In this document: positions 9,306 to 18,243 of the stretch, one piece after another | How the letters are laid out: each line of letters opens with the position of its first letter | How positions within the stretch are numbered: position 1 is the stretch's first letter | Assembly: GCA_019239425.1 (NCBI GenBank) | Contig: JAFAZX010000029.1 | Span: 1-64,000 of the forward strand | Origin: Acidobacteriota bacterium | GTDB taxonomy: Bacteria > Acidobacteriota > Blastocatellia > Pyrinomonadales > Pyrinomonadaceae | Direction of reading: 5' to 3' | DNA: 64,000 nt | Notes under the pieces: model-generated | Databases searched by the model: none | What the model was told of the DNA's origin: nothing | The model's input: the letters and a program-made list of their open reading frames with translations, nothing else | Program-made: the position numbers and the translations under genes

Positions 9306-10348
9306 CATCCCTTCACCCCCAACGCCTCCCTCAACACTTCCACCAACTCCGACACGTCCTCCTCGGTCGTGTCGAAGGAGCACATGAAGCGCACCTCGGA
9401 AATCTGCTCGTTCCAGACGTAGAAGAAGAAGCGCTCCTGCACGCGCGGGATTGATTCGGGCGGGAGGACGACGAAGACGGCGTTCGACTCGACCGCCTGC
9501 GTGATGCGCGCCTGCGGGATTCCGCGCAGCTCCGCGGCCAACGTCTGCGCCATGCGGTTCGCGTGCGCCGCCGGCTCGCGCCAGAGGTCTTCGCCTAAGA
9601 GCGCCGTGAACTGCGCCGCGACGAAGCGCATCTTCGAAGGGAGCTGCGCGCACTGCTTCCGCACGAACTTGAACCCTTCGGCCAGAGCGTGGTCGAAGAA
9701 GACGACGGCCTCGCCGTACATCATCCCGTTCTTCGTCCCGCCGAAGCTCAGCACGTCCACGCCCGCGTCGGCCGTCAACTCTCTCAGAGAGACATCCAGG
9801 TGCGCCGCCGCGTTCGCCAAACGCGCGCCGTCCACGTGCAGCAACAAGCCCCGCCCGTGCGCGAAGTCCGCGAGCCGCCGCAACTCCTCCTTCGTGTAGA
9901 CCGTCCCCATCTCGGTCGCCTGCGAGACCGAGATAACGCGCGGCTGCACGTGGTGCTGGTCGCCGAGTCCGCCGAGCACAGGCTCTATCTGCTCGGGGCG
10001 GAGCTTCCCATCCGGGGTCGGCAGGTCGATCAGCTTGCAGCCCGTGAAGCGCTCGGGCGCGCCGCACTCGTCCACGTTGATGTGCGCCGTCTCGGCGCAG
10101 ACCACCGCCTGGAAGGGGCGCGCGACCGAGGCGAGCGCCGAGACGTTCGCGCCCGTGCCGCCGAAGACGAAGAAGACCTCCGCCCTCTCGCCGAAGCTCT
10201 CGCGGAAGAGGCGGACGGCCTCCTCCGTGTACACGTCGTCGCCGTAGGCCACGGCGTGGCCCCGGTCGGCCGACCTGAGCGCCTCCCACACGCGCGGGTG
10301 CACACCGGCGTTGTTGTCGCTCGCGAATCCACGTTTGGCTTTCATCAT
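9305..10348 (-). CDS. ltaE: Low-specificity L-threonine aldolase
   Basis: 347 residues, a fold-type I PLP enzyme that splits L-threonine or allo-threonine into glycine and acetaldehyde. Visible blocks: FASDNNAGVHP at the N-terminus, GGTGANVSAL, the substrate-side HVDGARLANAA, and SFGGTKNGMMYGEA carrying the PLP lysine. The length is normal. Start at 10348, or the adjacent ATG at 10345. The upstream trehalase stop is only four bases away, so the two genes are probably co-transcribed. Confidence 0.93.
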   Translation of the reverse strand: MMKAKRGFASDNNAGVHPRVWEALRSADRGHAVAYGDDVYTEEAVRLFRESFGERAEVFFVFGGTGANVSALASVARPFQAVVCAETAHINVDECGAPERFTGCKLIDLPTPDGKLRPEQIEPVLGGLGDQHHVQPRVISVSQATEMGTVYTKEELRRLADFAHGRGLLLHVDGARLANAAAHLDVSLRELTADAGVDVLSFGGTKNGMMYGEAVVFFDHALAEGFKFVRKQCAQLPSKMRFVAAQFTALLGEDLWREPAAHANRMAQTLAAELRGIPQARITQAVESNAVFVVLPPESIPRVQERFFFYVWNEQISEVRFMCSFDTTEEDVSELVEVLREALGVKG

Positions 10349-10351
10349 CTC

Positions 10352-11986
10352 TTAAGGAACGCCGGCCCCGCCCGGCTCAAGCACCGAGGCCCGCGCCGCG
10401 GGCGGCAATTTAGCGTACAGCTCCGTGAAGGCCGCGTTCGTCCAGCCGAAGCCGATCTCGTTCGAGGCGTAGCCGAAGCGCAGCCCCGCGCCCAGAGAGG
10501 ACGTGCGCCGCTCCACGTCGTACTTCTCGACGATGGTGTTGTGCTCGACGAACTCCTTGAGCACGAGCGAGAGGAAGTTGACCGAGACGCGCTCGGCCTC
10601 CTTCTCATAGCCGTAGCGGCGCAGGCCCTCGACGGCAATCAACTGCATCGGCGCCCAGCCGTAGGGCGCGTCCCACTGGCTGCCCGAGCGGTTCGTGCTC
10701 GTCTGCAGGCCGCCCGCGCGCTCGAACAGGTGCAGGTTCGAGACGACGCGCGCCGCCTGCGCCTTCGACGCGACGCCCGCCCAGAGCGGGTAGAAGGTCG
10801 TGACGAAAGGGTAGCGCCTCCGCTCGCCCTTCTCGAAGTTGTAGTCGTAGTAGAGCCCGTCGCGCTCGTCCCACATCAGCCGGTTGATGGCCTCGCGTCG
10901 AGCCTCGGCGCGCTCCTCCCACAACCCCGCCATGCTTCGGTCGCCGAGCGCGCGCATGATGCGGGCCGCGTCCCTTTCGTAGACGTAGAGCAGGGAGTTG
11001 AGGCAGACGGGCGCGTAGCTCGTGATGTCCGCGCTGAAAGGGCCGAAGCGGTTCGAGGGGTCGAAGCCCGACTCGCGCATCGAGCGGTCGCCCTTGTAGA
11101 AGGCTTGCGTCAGCTCGTCCCGCGCGCGGTCGTAGAACTTGCTCACGTCGTAGTCCGTGACCTCGTGCGTGCGGAAGAACTCCTTCACGCGGTCGTAGTG
11201 CGTGCGCCCTTCGGCGTCGCGCTCGTCGGCGAGGACTTCGCGCGCCGGCCCTTCGCCCGAGTCGTAGTAGCGCGAGAGGCCCGACGCCCGCGTCACGTGC
11301 GGCGAGCCCGCGCCGGCCCAGTAGGCGTCGTCCCTGTCGAGCGCGCGGGCGGCGCGCCGCAGCCACGCGCGGTCGCGCGTGCGCTCGTAGACGCCGAGGA
11401 TCATCCGCGCGAGGAAGGGCGGCTGCGAGCGCGTGAGGTAGTAGGTGCGGTTGGCGTTGAGCACGCGGCCGTAGTGCTCGACCTCGTAGAGGAAGTTCTC
11501 GACCATGTCGCGCGCGAGCGCGAGCTCGCCGTCGCGCAGCAGCCCGACCTCTATGAAGTAGCTGTCCCACCCGTACATCTCGTTGAAGCGCCCGCCGGGG
11601 ACGACGTAAGGGCGCGGCAGGTAGAGCAGCCCGGGGGCGGGCTCCATCAGCTCGGGCAGTTCAATCACCTGTATGTCTGCGAACTCCCACGGCTTCATCT
11701 GCGCGCGCAGTGCGCGACGCACGGCAGCGAGGTTCTCGTCGCGCGCGACGTAGACGGGCCAGCGGAGGGCTCTGTTGTCGCGGGGTTTGAACTTCGGGTC
11801 TACGGCGGCCGACGCGACATCGCGGTTCGAGCGCGTGAGCGTGCGCCAACTCTTGCGTATGTACGCGCGCGCGGCTTCGAGCTGCGCGCGCGTGGCGCGG
11901 CGGCCTTGCGCGGGCGCGGCCGTCTGCCCCGCCAGCAGCAGGACGAGCGACAGCAGAAATCTTATGCGCGTGGGCGAGCGTTTCAT
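10352..11986 (-). CDS. treA: Secreted alpha,alpha-trehalase, GH37
   Basis: 544 residues from the ATG at 11986 (a GTG one codon upstream is possible). A signal peptide covers about residues 1-27 (core FLLSLVLLLAG, then AAPAQG). Both GH37 signatures are intact: PGGRFNEMYGWDSYF near residue 160 and QWDAPYGWAP near 450. The enzyme hydrolyses trehalose to two glucose outside the cytoplasmic membrane. It is followed directly by the aldolase gene. The signatures separate it clearly from the related GH63 and GH15 families. Confidence 0.95.
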   Translation of the reverse strand: MKRSPTRIRFLLSLVLLLAGQTAAPAQGRRATRAQLEAARAYIRKSWRTLTRSNRDVASAAVDPKFKPRDNRALRWPVYVARDENLAAVRRALRAQMKPWEFADIQVIELPELMEPAPGLLYLPRPYVVPGGRFNEMYGWDSYFIEVGLLRDGELALARDMVENFLYEVEHYGRVLNANRTYYLTRSQPPFLARMILGVYERTRDRAWLRRAARALDRDDAYWAGAGSPHVTRASGLSRYYDSGEGPAREVLADERDAEGRTHYDRVKEFFRTHEVTDYDVSKFYDRARDELTQAFYKGDRSMRESGFDPSNRFGPFSADITSYAPVCLNSLLYVYERDAARIMRALGDRSMAGLWEERAEARREAINRLMWDERDGLYYDYNFEKGERRRYPFVTTFYPLWAGVASKAQAARVVSNLHLFERAGGLQTSTNRSGSQWDAPYGWAPMQLIAVEGLRRYGYEKEAERVSVNFLSLVLKEFVEHNTIVEKYDVERRTSSLGAGLRFGYASNEIGFGWTNAAFTELYAKLPPAARASVLEPGGAGVP

Positions 11987-12053
11987 CACGTTCGAATTTT
12001 GCCCATGCGCGCCCGCGTGTCAATCGAGAATGTGAGATTTCAGACCGGCTTGT

Positions 12054-13769
12054 TTAGCCCTTCTTGACGAACTCGCGTTTGAAGGTGCGCGTCTCCCCGT
12101 CGGGGAACTTGACCGAGACCTTGTCGTCTTCGAGCGAGACGACGCGGCCGCGGCCGTACTTCGGGAGGCGCACCGCGTCGCCTTCGTTAAACTCGACGAC
12201 CTTCCTCTTCGGCGCAGGCCCGGCCTCTTTCGCCGGCGCGCCCGTTTCGTCCCGCGTCAGGCCGAGTTGCTCTTCGAGCGGGTGCAGGCAGTTGTCGCAG
12301 TGGCCGCAGCGCTCCCGCCCGAAGGGCTCGCCGAAGTATTCGTGCAGGAGCTTCCACCGGCACTCGGCGCTCTGGCCGTAGAGCATGACGCGTTCGAGCT
12401 TCTCGCGGTCGGCGCCGCCTCGCCCCGCGGCAGCCTCGGCCGCGCGCTCGACCTCTTCGCGGGTCACGTCGGGCCGGGCGAGCTTGAAGCGCACGCCGCG
12501 CGCCTCGCGCACGACGCCGGCCTCTTTGAGTAGAGAGAGCGCGACGCGCACCTTCGTCTTCGCGACGTTGGGCGCGGCCTCCTGGACGGGCGCGAGCGTG
12601 ACGGGCTTGACGTCGGCCCCCGCGGCGCGCAGCGCGTCGCAGACGGCCCAGAGGTCTTCCGCCTTCGGGTGGCGCCCGCCGAGGAAGAAGAGCTGCGTGC
12701 GCCGGTCGTCGAGTTGATAGAGCAGCGTGCAGCGCGCCTCCTCGCCGTCGCGGCCCGCGCGCCCGGACTCCTGATAGTAGGCTTCGAGCGAGCCGGGCAT
12801 CTGGTAGTTGACGACGAAGCGTATGTCCGGCTTGTCGATGCCCATCCCGAAGGCGTTCGTGGCGAAGACCGCCTTCAGGCGGCCCGCCATGAAGAGGTCT
12901 TGATGCTCGCGCCGCTCGGAGGCGGAGAGCTTGCCGTGGTACGTGCGCGTCTCGAACTCCGAGCCGCGGAAGAGTTCGGCCAGGGCTTCGACGGCCTTGA
13001 CGGTCGCGCAGTAGACGATGCCCGACCCTTCGGTCTCGCGCATCAGGCGCGCGAGCTGCTCGCGCTTCTCGCGCTCGTTCGTCACGCGCAGGACTTCGTA
13101 ATAAAGATTCTCGCGGTAGATGCCCGTGTTGAAGACGCGCAGCCCGCGGAGGCCGAGTTGCTTCCGTATGTCCTCGACGACTTCGGGCGTGGCCGTCGCG
13201 GTGAGCGCGAGCACCGGCGGCGAGCCGAGCGTGCGGACGGCCGCGCCGAGCGCGAGGTAGCTCGGGCGGAAGTCGTGCCCCCATTCGGAGATGCAGTGCG
13301 CCTCGTCGATGACGACGAAGTCGAGCTCCTTCGTCCGAAGGATTTCGAGGAAGGCGGGGTCGGTGAAGCGCTCGGGAGTGGTGAAGACGAGTTCGCTCGC
13401 GCCGCGCTCGATGCGCTCAAGTTCCTCGCGGCGCTCCGCCTCCGTGAGCGCGCTGTTGACCTGCGCGGCCTCGACGCCGGCCTCCGAGAGTTTGTCCACC
13501 TGATCCTTCATCAGGGAGATGAGCGGCGAGACGATGACGGTCGTCCCCGGCAGGTGGAGCGCCGGCAGTTGGTAGCAGAGAGACTTCCCCGCGCCCGTCG
13601 GCATCACCGCCAAAGTGTCGTGGCCCGAGATGACCGAGCGTATGACCTCGGCCTGCCCCAGCCGCATGCGTTCGAGCCCGAAGACCTCGCGCATCGTGCG
13701 CCGCATCTTCTTCAGCTCGCCCGTCGCCCCGCCCAGAATCTTCGCCCGCGCAGTGATAGGTCGTGTCAT
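12054..13769 (-). CDS. RecQ-family ATP-dependent DNA helicase with C-terminal DUF3553-like domain
   Basis: 571 residues from the ATG at 13769 (a GTG at 13778 adds three). Helicase motifs in order: Q-motif region FGLERMRLGQ, Walker A MPTGAGKS, DEAH in VVIDEAHCISEWGHDFRP, the TATAT box, motif V FATNAFGMGIDKPD, and motif VI YQESGRAGRDG. A RecQ zinc module follows (Cys of ECRW, then CGHCDNC), with a winged helix between. No HRDC domain is seen. The last 45 residues form a small barrel (GDAVRLPKYGRGRVVSLE) like the one at the C-terminus of some UvrD proteins. Role: unwinding in recombination and fork repair. Confidence 0.93.
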   Translation of the reverse strand: MTRPITARAKILGGATGELKKMRRTMREVFGLERMRLGQAEVIRSVISGHDTLAVMPTGAGKSLCYQLPALHLPGTTVIVSPLISLMKDQVDKLSEAGVEAAQVNSALTEAERREELERIERGASELVFTTPERFTDPAFLEILRTKELDFVVIDEAHCISEWGHDFRPSYLALGAAVRTLGSPPVLALTATATPEVVEDIRKQLGLRGLRVFNTGIYRENLYYEVLRVTNEREKREQLARLMRETEGSGIVYCATVKAVEALAELFRGSEFETRTYHGKLSASERREHQDLFMAGRLKAVFATNAFGMGIDKPDIRFVVNYQMPGSLEAYYQESGRAGRDGEEARCTLLYQLDDRRTQLFFLGGRHPKAEDLWAVCDALRAAGADVKPVTLAPVQEAAPNVAKTKVRVALSLLKEAGVVREARGVRFKLARPDVTREEVERAAEAAAGRGGADREKLERVMLYGQSAECRWKLLHEYFGEPFGRERCGHCDNCLHPLEEQLGLTRDETGAPAKEAGPAPKRKVVEFNEGDAVRLPKYGRGRVVSLEDDKVSVKFPDGETRTFKREFVKKG

Positions 13770-13975
13770 GCACCGCACACTACAACGCGGAGTATCGGTT
13801 TCTGTCCGCGCGAAGTTGAGAATCTATAGCGGCCACCTCTGGCACCCGCGTTGCTCACCTTAAAGTCATAGGCGGACGAACTGAAGCAACTCAAGCCCCG
13901 CGCGGGGTCGGGGCGGTCGGGCGCGTACGGATGTGCGGCGCGGATGTTCGCTTAGGAAACATGGGGAGGTTCGCA

Positions 13976-14326
13976 ATGCGAGAAGAGAGGTTCACCAGAG
14001 AGGCGCGCGCCGCGGGGCGGTCTGACACGGGTTGGAGTCCGGGGCTCGGGCAGATTCTCGGGGTCGTCCTGTGCGTGATCCTTCTGCTGGCCGTCATCAT
14101 CCTCGGGGTGACGACCGGGATCGGCCTCGTCTTCGCCGTCCCGCTCGTGCTGCTCGTCGTAGTCGTCGGCGTGCTGCTCTTCCGCGGGCACACGCCGAGG
14201 GCCTTGACGGTCTGCCCGAACTGCAACGCGCGCGTCAACGCGCCCGCACACATCGCGGAGTTCAACTGCCCCGCCTGCGGGACGCGCATAGAGGTGGGCG
14301 GCGGCGGGGACGTGCACAGACTTTAG
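13976..14326 (+). CDS. Small membrane protein with zinc ribbon
   Basis: 116 residues from the ATG at 13976, which has GGGAGG seven bases upstream (an in-frame ATG at 13931 lacks one). Two adjacent hydrophobic helices span about residues 28-75. A four-cysteine zinc ribbon follows (VCPNC and FNCPACGTRIEV). The function is unknown. It starts a run of three closely spaced small genes on the plus strand. Confidence 0.75.
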   Translation: MREERFTREARAAGRSDTGWSPGLGQILGVVLCVILLLAVIILGVTTGIGLVFAVPLVLLVVVVGVLLFRGHTPRALTVCPNCNARVNAPAHIAEFNCPACGTRIEVGGGGDVHRL

Positions 14327-14360
14327 ACTTCTCAAGAACAGCAAGGGGGATTGAAGCAGG

Positions 14361-14546
14361 ATGAGCGCAGACAGCGGCGGCAGGAATCAGGGCGACAGCG
14401 GGCACGTCGGGGCGACGCGCCAGAAGGGCGGCACCAGCTCGCGCGGCGAGTCCGGCGCGAAGAGCGAGGGCAAGGGCACGGGCAACAAGTCCGAAGGCTC
14501 CGGCAAGAAGAGCGGCACGCCCGGCGGCGAGCGACATCACGATTAG
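14361..14546 (+). CDS. Small Gly/Ser/Lys-rich hydrophilic protein
   Basis: 61 residues, no hydrophobic segment, composition dominated by Gly, Ser and Lys with repeated GxKSEG-like blocks. It is expected to be intrinsically disordered, as in hydrophilins. AAGGGGGA lies upstream of the ATG. It sits 34 bases after the zinc-ribbon gene. No known family is recognised; its reality rests on the ribosome site and its position in a co-directional run. Confidence 0.6.
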   Translation: MSADSGGRNQGDSGHVGATRQKGGTSSRGESGAKSEGKGTGNKSEGSGKKSGTPGGERHHD

Positions 14547-14573
14547 AAAAGACGAACCGGGGGGAGGAAGCGG

Positions 14574-14810
14574 ATGGCTGAAGCGACGAAACGGGGCAAA
14601 GATCAGGGCATCGGCGAGGGCAACCTGCGCGAAGAGCGCGGCGCGACGCCCTACGCCGACCGAGCCTACGCGGGCGAGAACGAGCCGGGCGGCGAGACCG
14701 GCACGAGCTTAGAAGGCACGGCCGGCGGCACAAACATCTCTTCGCAGGGCGGCGCCGCCGACAGCGGCAAGGCCGGAGGGAACGCGGGCGGCTCCGGCGC
14801 GCAAGGGTAA
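14574..14810 (+). CDS. Small Gly-rich hydrophilic protein
   Basis: 78 residues, highly hydrophilic, with a basic start (MAEATKRGKDQG), an acidic middle and a Gly/Ala/Ser-rich end. It is similar in character to the preceding small protein and probably disordered, as in stress-associated hydrophilins. GGGGGGAGGAAGCGG precedes the ATG. It starts 27 bases after the previous gene. Its stop codon lies inside the left arm of a 40-base perfect palindrome. Confidence 0.6.
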   Translation: MAEATKRGKDQGIGEGNLREERGATPYADRAYAGENEPGGETGTSLEGTAGGTNISSQGGAADSGKAGGNAGGSGAQG

Positions 14811-14892
14811 ATTAACCACAGAGACACGGAGGCACAGCTTGATGCAATAAGTCATCAAGCTGTGCCTCCGTGTCTCTGTGGTTAATTTACCC
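14805..14892. repeat. CACAGAG-family palindrome, perfect 40-base arms
   Basis: 14805-14844 is the exact reverse complement of 14853-14892, with an eight-base loop. It contains the stop codon of the upstream plus-strand gene and ends one base before the stop codon of the minus-strand hydrolase, so it exactly fills the space between two convergent genes. It would make a very stable hairpin in either transcript. Confidence 0.9.
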
Positions 14893-14893
14893 T

Positions 14894-16255
14894 TTAGTGA
14901 CTGGCGAGCCAGTCATAGAGCGGCTTCCAGACAAGCTCCTTCGCGTTGTCGGCGAGGAAGATGTCGGAGTGGCCGAACTCGACCGGCCGCCCCTCGGGGC
15001 CGGAGAGCCTGACGACGTTCGAAGTCACGTCCGAACTCCCTAAACGTCCGAGCGTGTCGAGCCCGAACTCGCCGAAGCCGCCGCCCGCGCCGATGAAGTA
15101 GACCGGGATGTTAATCGACGCGAGGTTGTCGTCATACGGCAAGCTGTCGCCGCAGAGCACGCCGTCGGTCTCGAACTGCTCGGTCGCGCTCTGGAAGGGC
15201 GCGGCCGTCTGGTAGAAGTCGTAGAGGTACTGCTCCTGCGTGAACCGCAAACCCGAAGGCAGGCCGTTGGCGTCGAACGTGCCCCCCGCGAAGTGGTAGA
15301 AGGGCACCGGCGGGTACGGCGCGAACAGCACGTGCGTGGCCGAACCGACGAGCAGCGCGGCCTGCCTGTTGTTAAGCCCCGCCAGCACCGGCGAAGCGTC
15401 CGCGGGCGCGGTCGCCGCCAGCAGGCCGAGGTTGCGGACGAGCACGCCCTGCGGCGAGTGGTAGACGCCCGCGGCGAGCTGCTGCTGCCCCGCGGCGTAG
15501 CGCGTGCACGCGGCGGCGCGCTGCTCCTCGTGCTCCGGGTTGAGCTTGAAGGCGATGTCAACGGGGACGAGCGCGTCCACCTGCCGCGCGGCCTCGGGCA
15601 GCGCGGCCTCCGCGCCCGCGTAGGCGTAGACGACGGTGCCGCCGCGGCTCCAACCCAGAAGCGCGACGCGGCCGTCGCCGCTCCCCGTCGCCCCGCGCAC
15701 GGCCCGCGCGACGCCGATGCCCACGCCTACGTCCGAGACGTGCGTCGAGACGTTCCAGTCCTTCATGAAAGTGAAGTCGGTCGTGTCGGCCGTCACCTGC
15801 GTCCAGCGCAGGTCGATGCCCCACACGTCCACCCCATTCCGCGCGAGGTAGACGCCGATTGAATTCTCGCGCGCGACGGCCCCCGAGAGCGTGCTGCTCA
15901 TGAAGGCCTCGTCGAAGCCCCAGAGGTCGCCGTGCACCATGAAGACGGCGCGCATCGACTTGAAGGGGACGCCGTTGGCGCGCTCGCGCACGACGCGGTG
16001 CAGGCCGACCACGTCGTGCTCGCCTTCGCCGACCTTGAGCTTGAAAGAGTATTCGAACACGTCCGCGACGATGTGACGACGCTCGATGCCCTCGACGCCG
16101 CACGCGGCACGCGCGAGCGCCGCCGTCTGCCGCACCTGCGCGCACGCGGCCGCGGCCGCCGCACGCACGTCCGCCGGCTTCTGCCGCGCGGAGGCGCAGA
16201 CGAACGAAGAGAGAATCAGGAAAGAGAACAGGGCTGCCCTTTTGAACGATTGCAT
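14894..16255 (-). CDS. Secreted alpha/beta-hydrolase-like protein
   Basis: 453 residues from the ATG at 16255 (AAGGAG six bases upstream); a longer frame to 16309 lacks a ribosome site. A signal peptide precedes the mature start near SARQKP. Alpha/beta hydrolase features are a MVHGDLWGFDEAF oxyanion-type loop, the nucleophile elbow LGWSRGG, and a late EFGHSDIF block supplying a histidine. The cap is long. The natural substrate is unknown; an esterase or lipase role is a guess. Confidence 0.8.
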   Translation of the reverse strand: MQSFKRAALFSFLILSSFVCASARQKPADVRAAAAAACAQVRQTAALARAACGVEGIERRHIVADVFEYSFKLKVGEGEHDVVGLHRVVRERANGVPFKSMRAVFMVHGDLWGFDEAFMSSTLSGAVARENSIGVYLARNGVDVWGIDLRWTQVTADTTDFTFMKDWNVSTHVSDVGVGIGVARAVRGATGSGDGRVALLGWSRGGTVVYAYAGAEAALPEAARQVDALVPVDIAFKLNPEHEEQRAAACTRYAAGQQQLAAGVYHSPQGVLVRNLGLLAATAPADASPVLAGLNNRQAALLVGSATHVLFAPYPPVPFYHFAGGTFDANGLPSGLRFTQEQYLYDFYQTAAPFQSATEQFETDGVLCGDSLPYDDNLASINIPVYFIGAGGGFGEFGLDTLGRLGSSDVTSNVVRLSGPEGRPVEFGHSDIFLADNAKELVWKPLYDWLASH

Positions 16256-16370
16256 GAGGTCTCCTTGAAGTTGTGAATGAGTGCGGGCGCTTCGAACTTC
16301 CGCGCCCACCCTTAACGCGCGGAAGCTCGACGGGAAGGATCATCCCGTGTCGTGGAAATTTCGGGACTGG

Positions 16371-16450
16371 AATTAACCACAGAGACACAGAGGCACAGCT
16401 TGGAGTTCGTGACTCAACAAGCTGTGCCTCTGTGTCTCTGTGGTTAAATT
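16371..16450. repeat. CACAGAG-family palindrome
   Basis: The left arm begins at 16371 and the right arm ends at 16450, about 32 paired bases with a single-base slip near the outer end. It lies between the acyl-CoA dehydrogenase stop and the hydrolase start, in a gap that is otherwise featureless. Confidence 0.85.
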
Positions 16451-16467
16451 CTCGTTCCGCCTAAACT

Positions 16468-18144
16468 CTACTCTGATAACAACAGGTTCGCGTCGGCGGG
16501 GTCTATATCTGAAATAATGAGGTCGATGCCGTTGTGCGCGAAGCGGCGTGCGGCCGCGGCGGCGCGCGGGTCTCGCTCGGAGTCGAGCGACCACTGCGCG
16601 TGGCGCGTGAGGAGCGCGAGGGCGAGGGCGCGCCCCAGGGTCATGCAGAAGCGGCGCGCCCCCGCTTCGAGCTTGACCTGCCCCTCCCCCGCGGCCCAGG
16701 TGAGCCAGGCGCGTGCGTTCACCGCAGCCGACCGCGCTTTTCGCGCGGGGATGGCGAGCCGCTCGTCGCGTGCCGAGGCGGCGCAGTCTTCGATCTCTGC
16801 CAGGAGTGAATAGAGCGCGACGTTATCCTTCAGGGACGTGTGCAGCGCGTCGAGCGAGAGGACGTTGGTCGTGCCCTCCCAGATGGAGAGCACCTGGCCG
16901 TCGCGCAGGATGACGGGCAGCCCCGTGTCCTCGACGTAGCCCGCGCCGCCGAAAGCCTCGATGGCCTCGCTCGCGACGTGGACGGCCGCGCGCCCCGTCG
17001 TCAGTTTCACCAGCGGCATCACGAGCCGCAACAGACGCGCGCCCTGCTCGTCCAACTCGCCCGCCTCTTCGCGCCCGGTCAGCCCCGCCGCGTAGAAGGC
17101 GAGTTGGAGCGCCGCCTCGGCCTCGGCCTGCAAACCCGCCAGCGTGTCCGCGTGCAGCGGCTTCTCCGCGAGCGTCGAGCCGAAGGCCGCGCGCCGCCGC
17201 GCGTAGTCGCGCGCGAGGGCCACGCCGCGCCGCATCAACGCCGCCGCGCTCACCGCGTTCCAGAGTCGCGTCACGTTGAGCATCGGCGCGATGTCGCGCA
17301 CGCCGTCGGTCGTGCCTTTGACCAGAACGGCCGGCGTGCCTTCGAGCGTCAGCTCCGCGGTCGGCACCTTGCGCGTGCCGAGCTTCTCCTTCAGGCGTTC
17401 GATGCGAATGCCCCGCAGACGCCCTTCCGCGTCGCGCGTCTCGACGAAGAAGAGCGCGAGGCCGCGCCCGCCCGTTGGGTTCCCCTCGGGCCTTGCGAGC
17501 GTCAAAGCCGCCTGCGAGGCCGCGGCCGAAGTGAACCACTTGCGCCCGTAGAGCCGCCATACGTCGCCGCCGTCGAGTCGCGCGACCGTCTCCGACGCGC
17601 CCACGTCCGAGCCGCCGGTCAGCTCCGTCATCCACTGCCCGCTCGTCCAGAACTCCTCCGGGTCGCGCGAGACGAGGTGTGGCAGGACTTCACGGACGAG
17701 AAGGTCGTTGCCGGAAGTCGCGAGCACGCGCGCCGCGCCGTCCGTCATCGCGAGCGGGCAACTGTAGATGTCCGTCGAGGGCGTGAACAGGTACGCGAGC
17801 GCGAACTGATGAAGACGCGAGTGCGCTCCGTGCTTACGTTCATAGGCCGTCGCCACGAGGCCGCGCTCCGCCGCCAAACGCTCGGCCGCGCGCCACAGCG
17901 GCGAGACTTCGATGAGGTCGACGCGCTCGCCCCACGCGTCCCACTGCGTCAGACGCGGCTCGTTCAGACGGTCGGCGAGCTGCATCCGGTAGAGCTCGCC
18001 GCCGGCCAGCTCTCCTAAATCGAGCAGCTCGGGCTCGACCTCTTCCAACACCTCCGGCGGGAGCGCGCGCCGCAGGTAAGAGCGCAGCGCGCGGTCTGTC
18101 TCGTACTGGTTGCCGAGCCGCGGGGGTTCCTGTCGGAAGGGCAT
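16468..18144 (-). CDS. Acyl-CoA dehydrogenase, AidB-like
   Basis: 558 residues from the ATG at 18144 (GGAG nearby; a GTG at 18147 is possible). It is longer than ordinary fatty acyl-CoA dehydrogenases. FAD-fold blocks are visible: WMTELTGGSDVGASET, the core RKWFTSAAAS, EAFGGAGYVEDTGLP, and IWEGTTNVLSLD, the last two closest to the AidB subgroup. Members are flavoproteins of uncertain substrate, some DNA-associated. The next gene upstream is divergent, so it is probably transcribed alone. I cannot confirm dehydrogenase activity or DNA binding. Confidence 0.88.
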   Translation of the reverse strand: MPFRQEPPRLGNQYETDRALRSYLRRALPPEVLEEVEPELLDLGELAGGELYRMQLADRLNEPRLTQWDAWGERVDLIEVSPLWRAAERLAAERGLVATAYERKHGAHSRLHQFALAYLFTPSTDIYSCPLAMTDGAARVLATSGNDLLVREVLPHLVSRDPEEFWTSGQWMTELTGGSDVGASETVARLDGGDVWRLYGRKWFTSAAASQAALTLARPEGNPTGGRGLALFFVETRDAEGRLRGIRIERLKEKLGTRKVPTAELTLEGTPAVLVKGTTDGVRDIAPMLNVTRLWNAVSAAALMRRGVALARDYARRRAAFGSTLAEKPLHADTLAGLQAEAEAALQLAFYAAGLTGREEAGELDEQGARLLRLVMPLVKLTTGRAAVHVASEAIEAFGGAGYVEDTGLPVILRDGQVLSIWEGTTNVLSLDALHTSLKDNVALYSLLAEIEDCAASARDERLAIPARKARSAAVNARAWLTWAAGEGQVKLEAGARRFCMTLGRALALALLTRHAQWSLDSERDPRAAAAARRFAHNGIDLIISDIDPADANLLLSE

Positions 18145-18243
18145 CACTCTCTCCTGCGCCTGACTTCGCCCGGCTTCGCTTGACCCGGGGCGTGGGATTC
18201 GTCAATGCTGGCGGCAGAGATAATAACACCGGCGAGGTACGGG

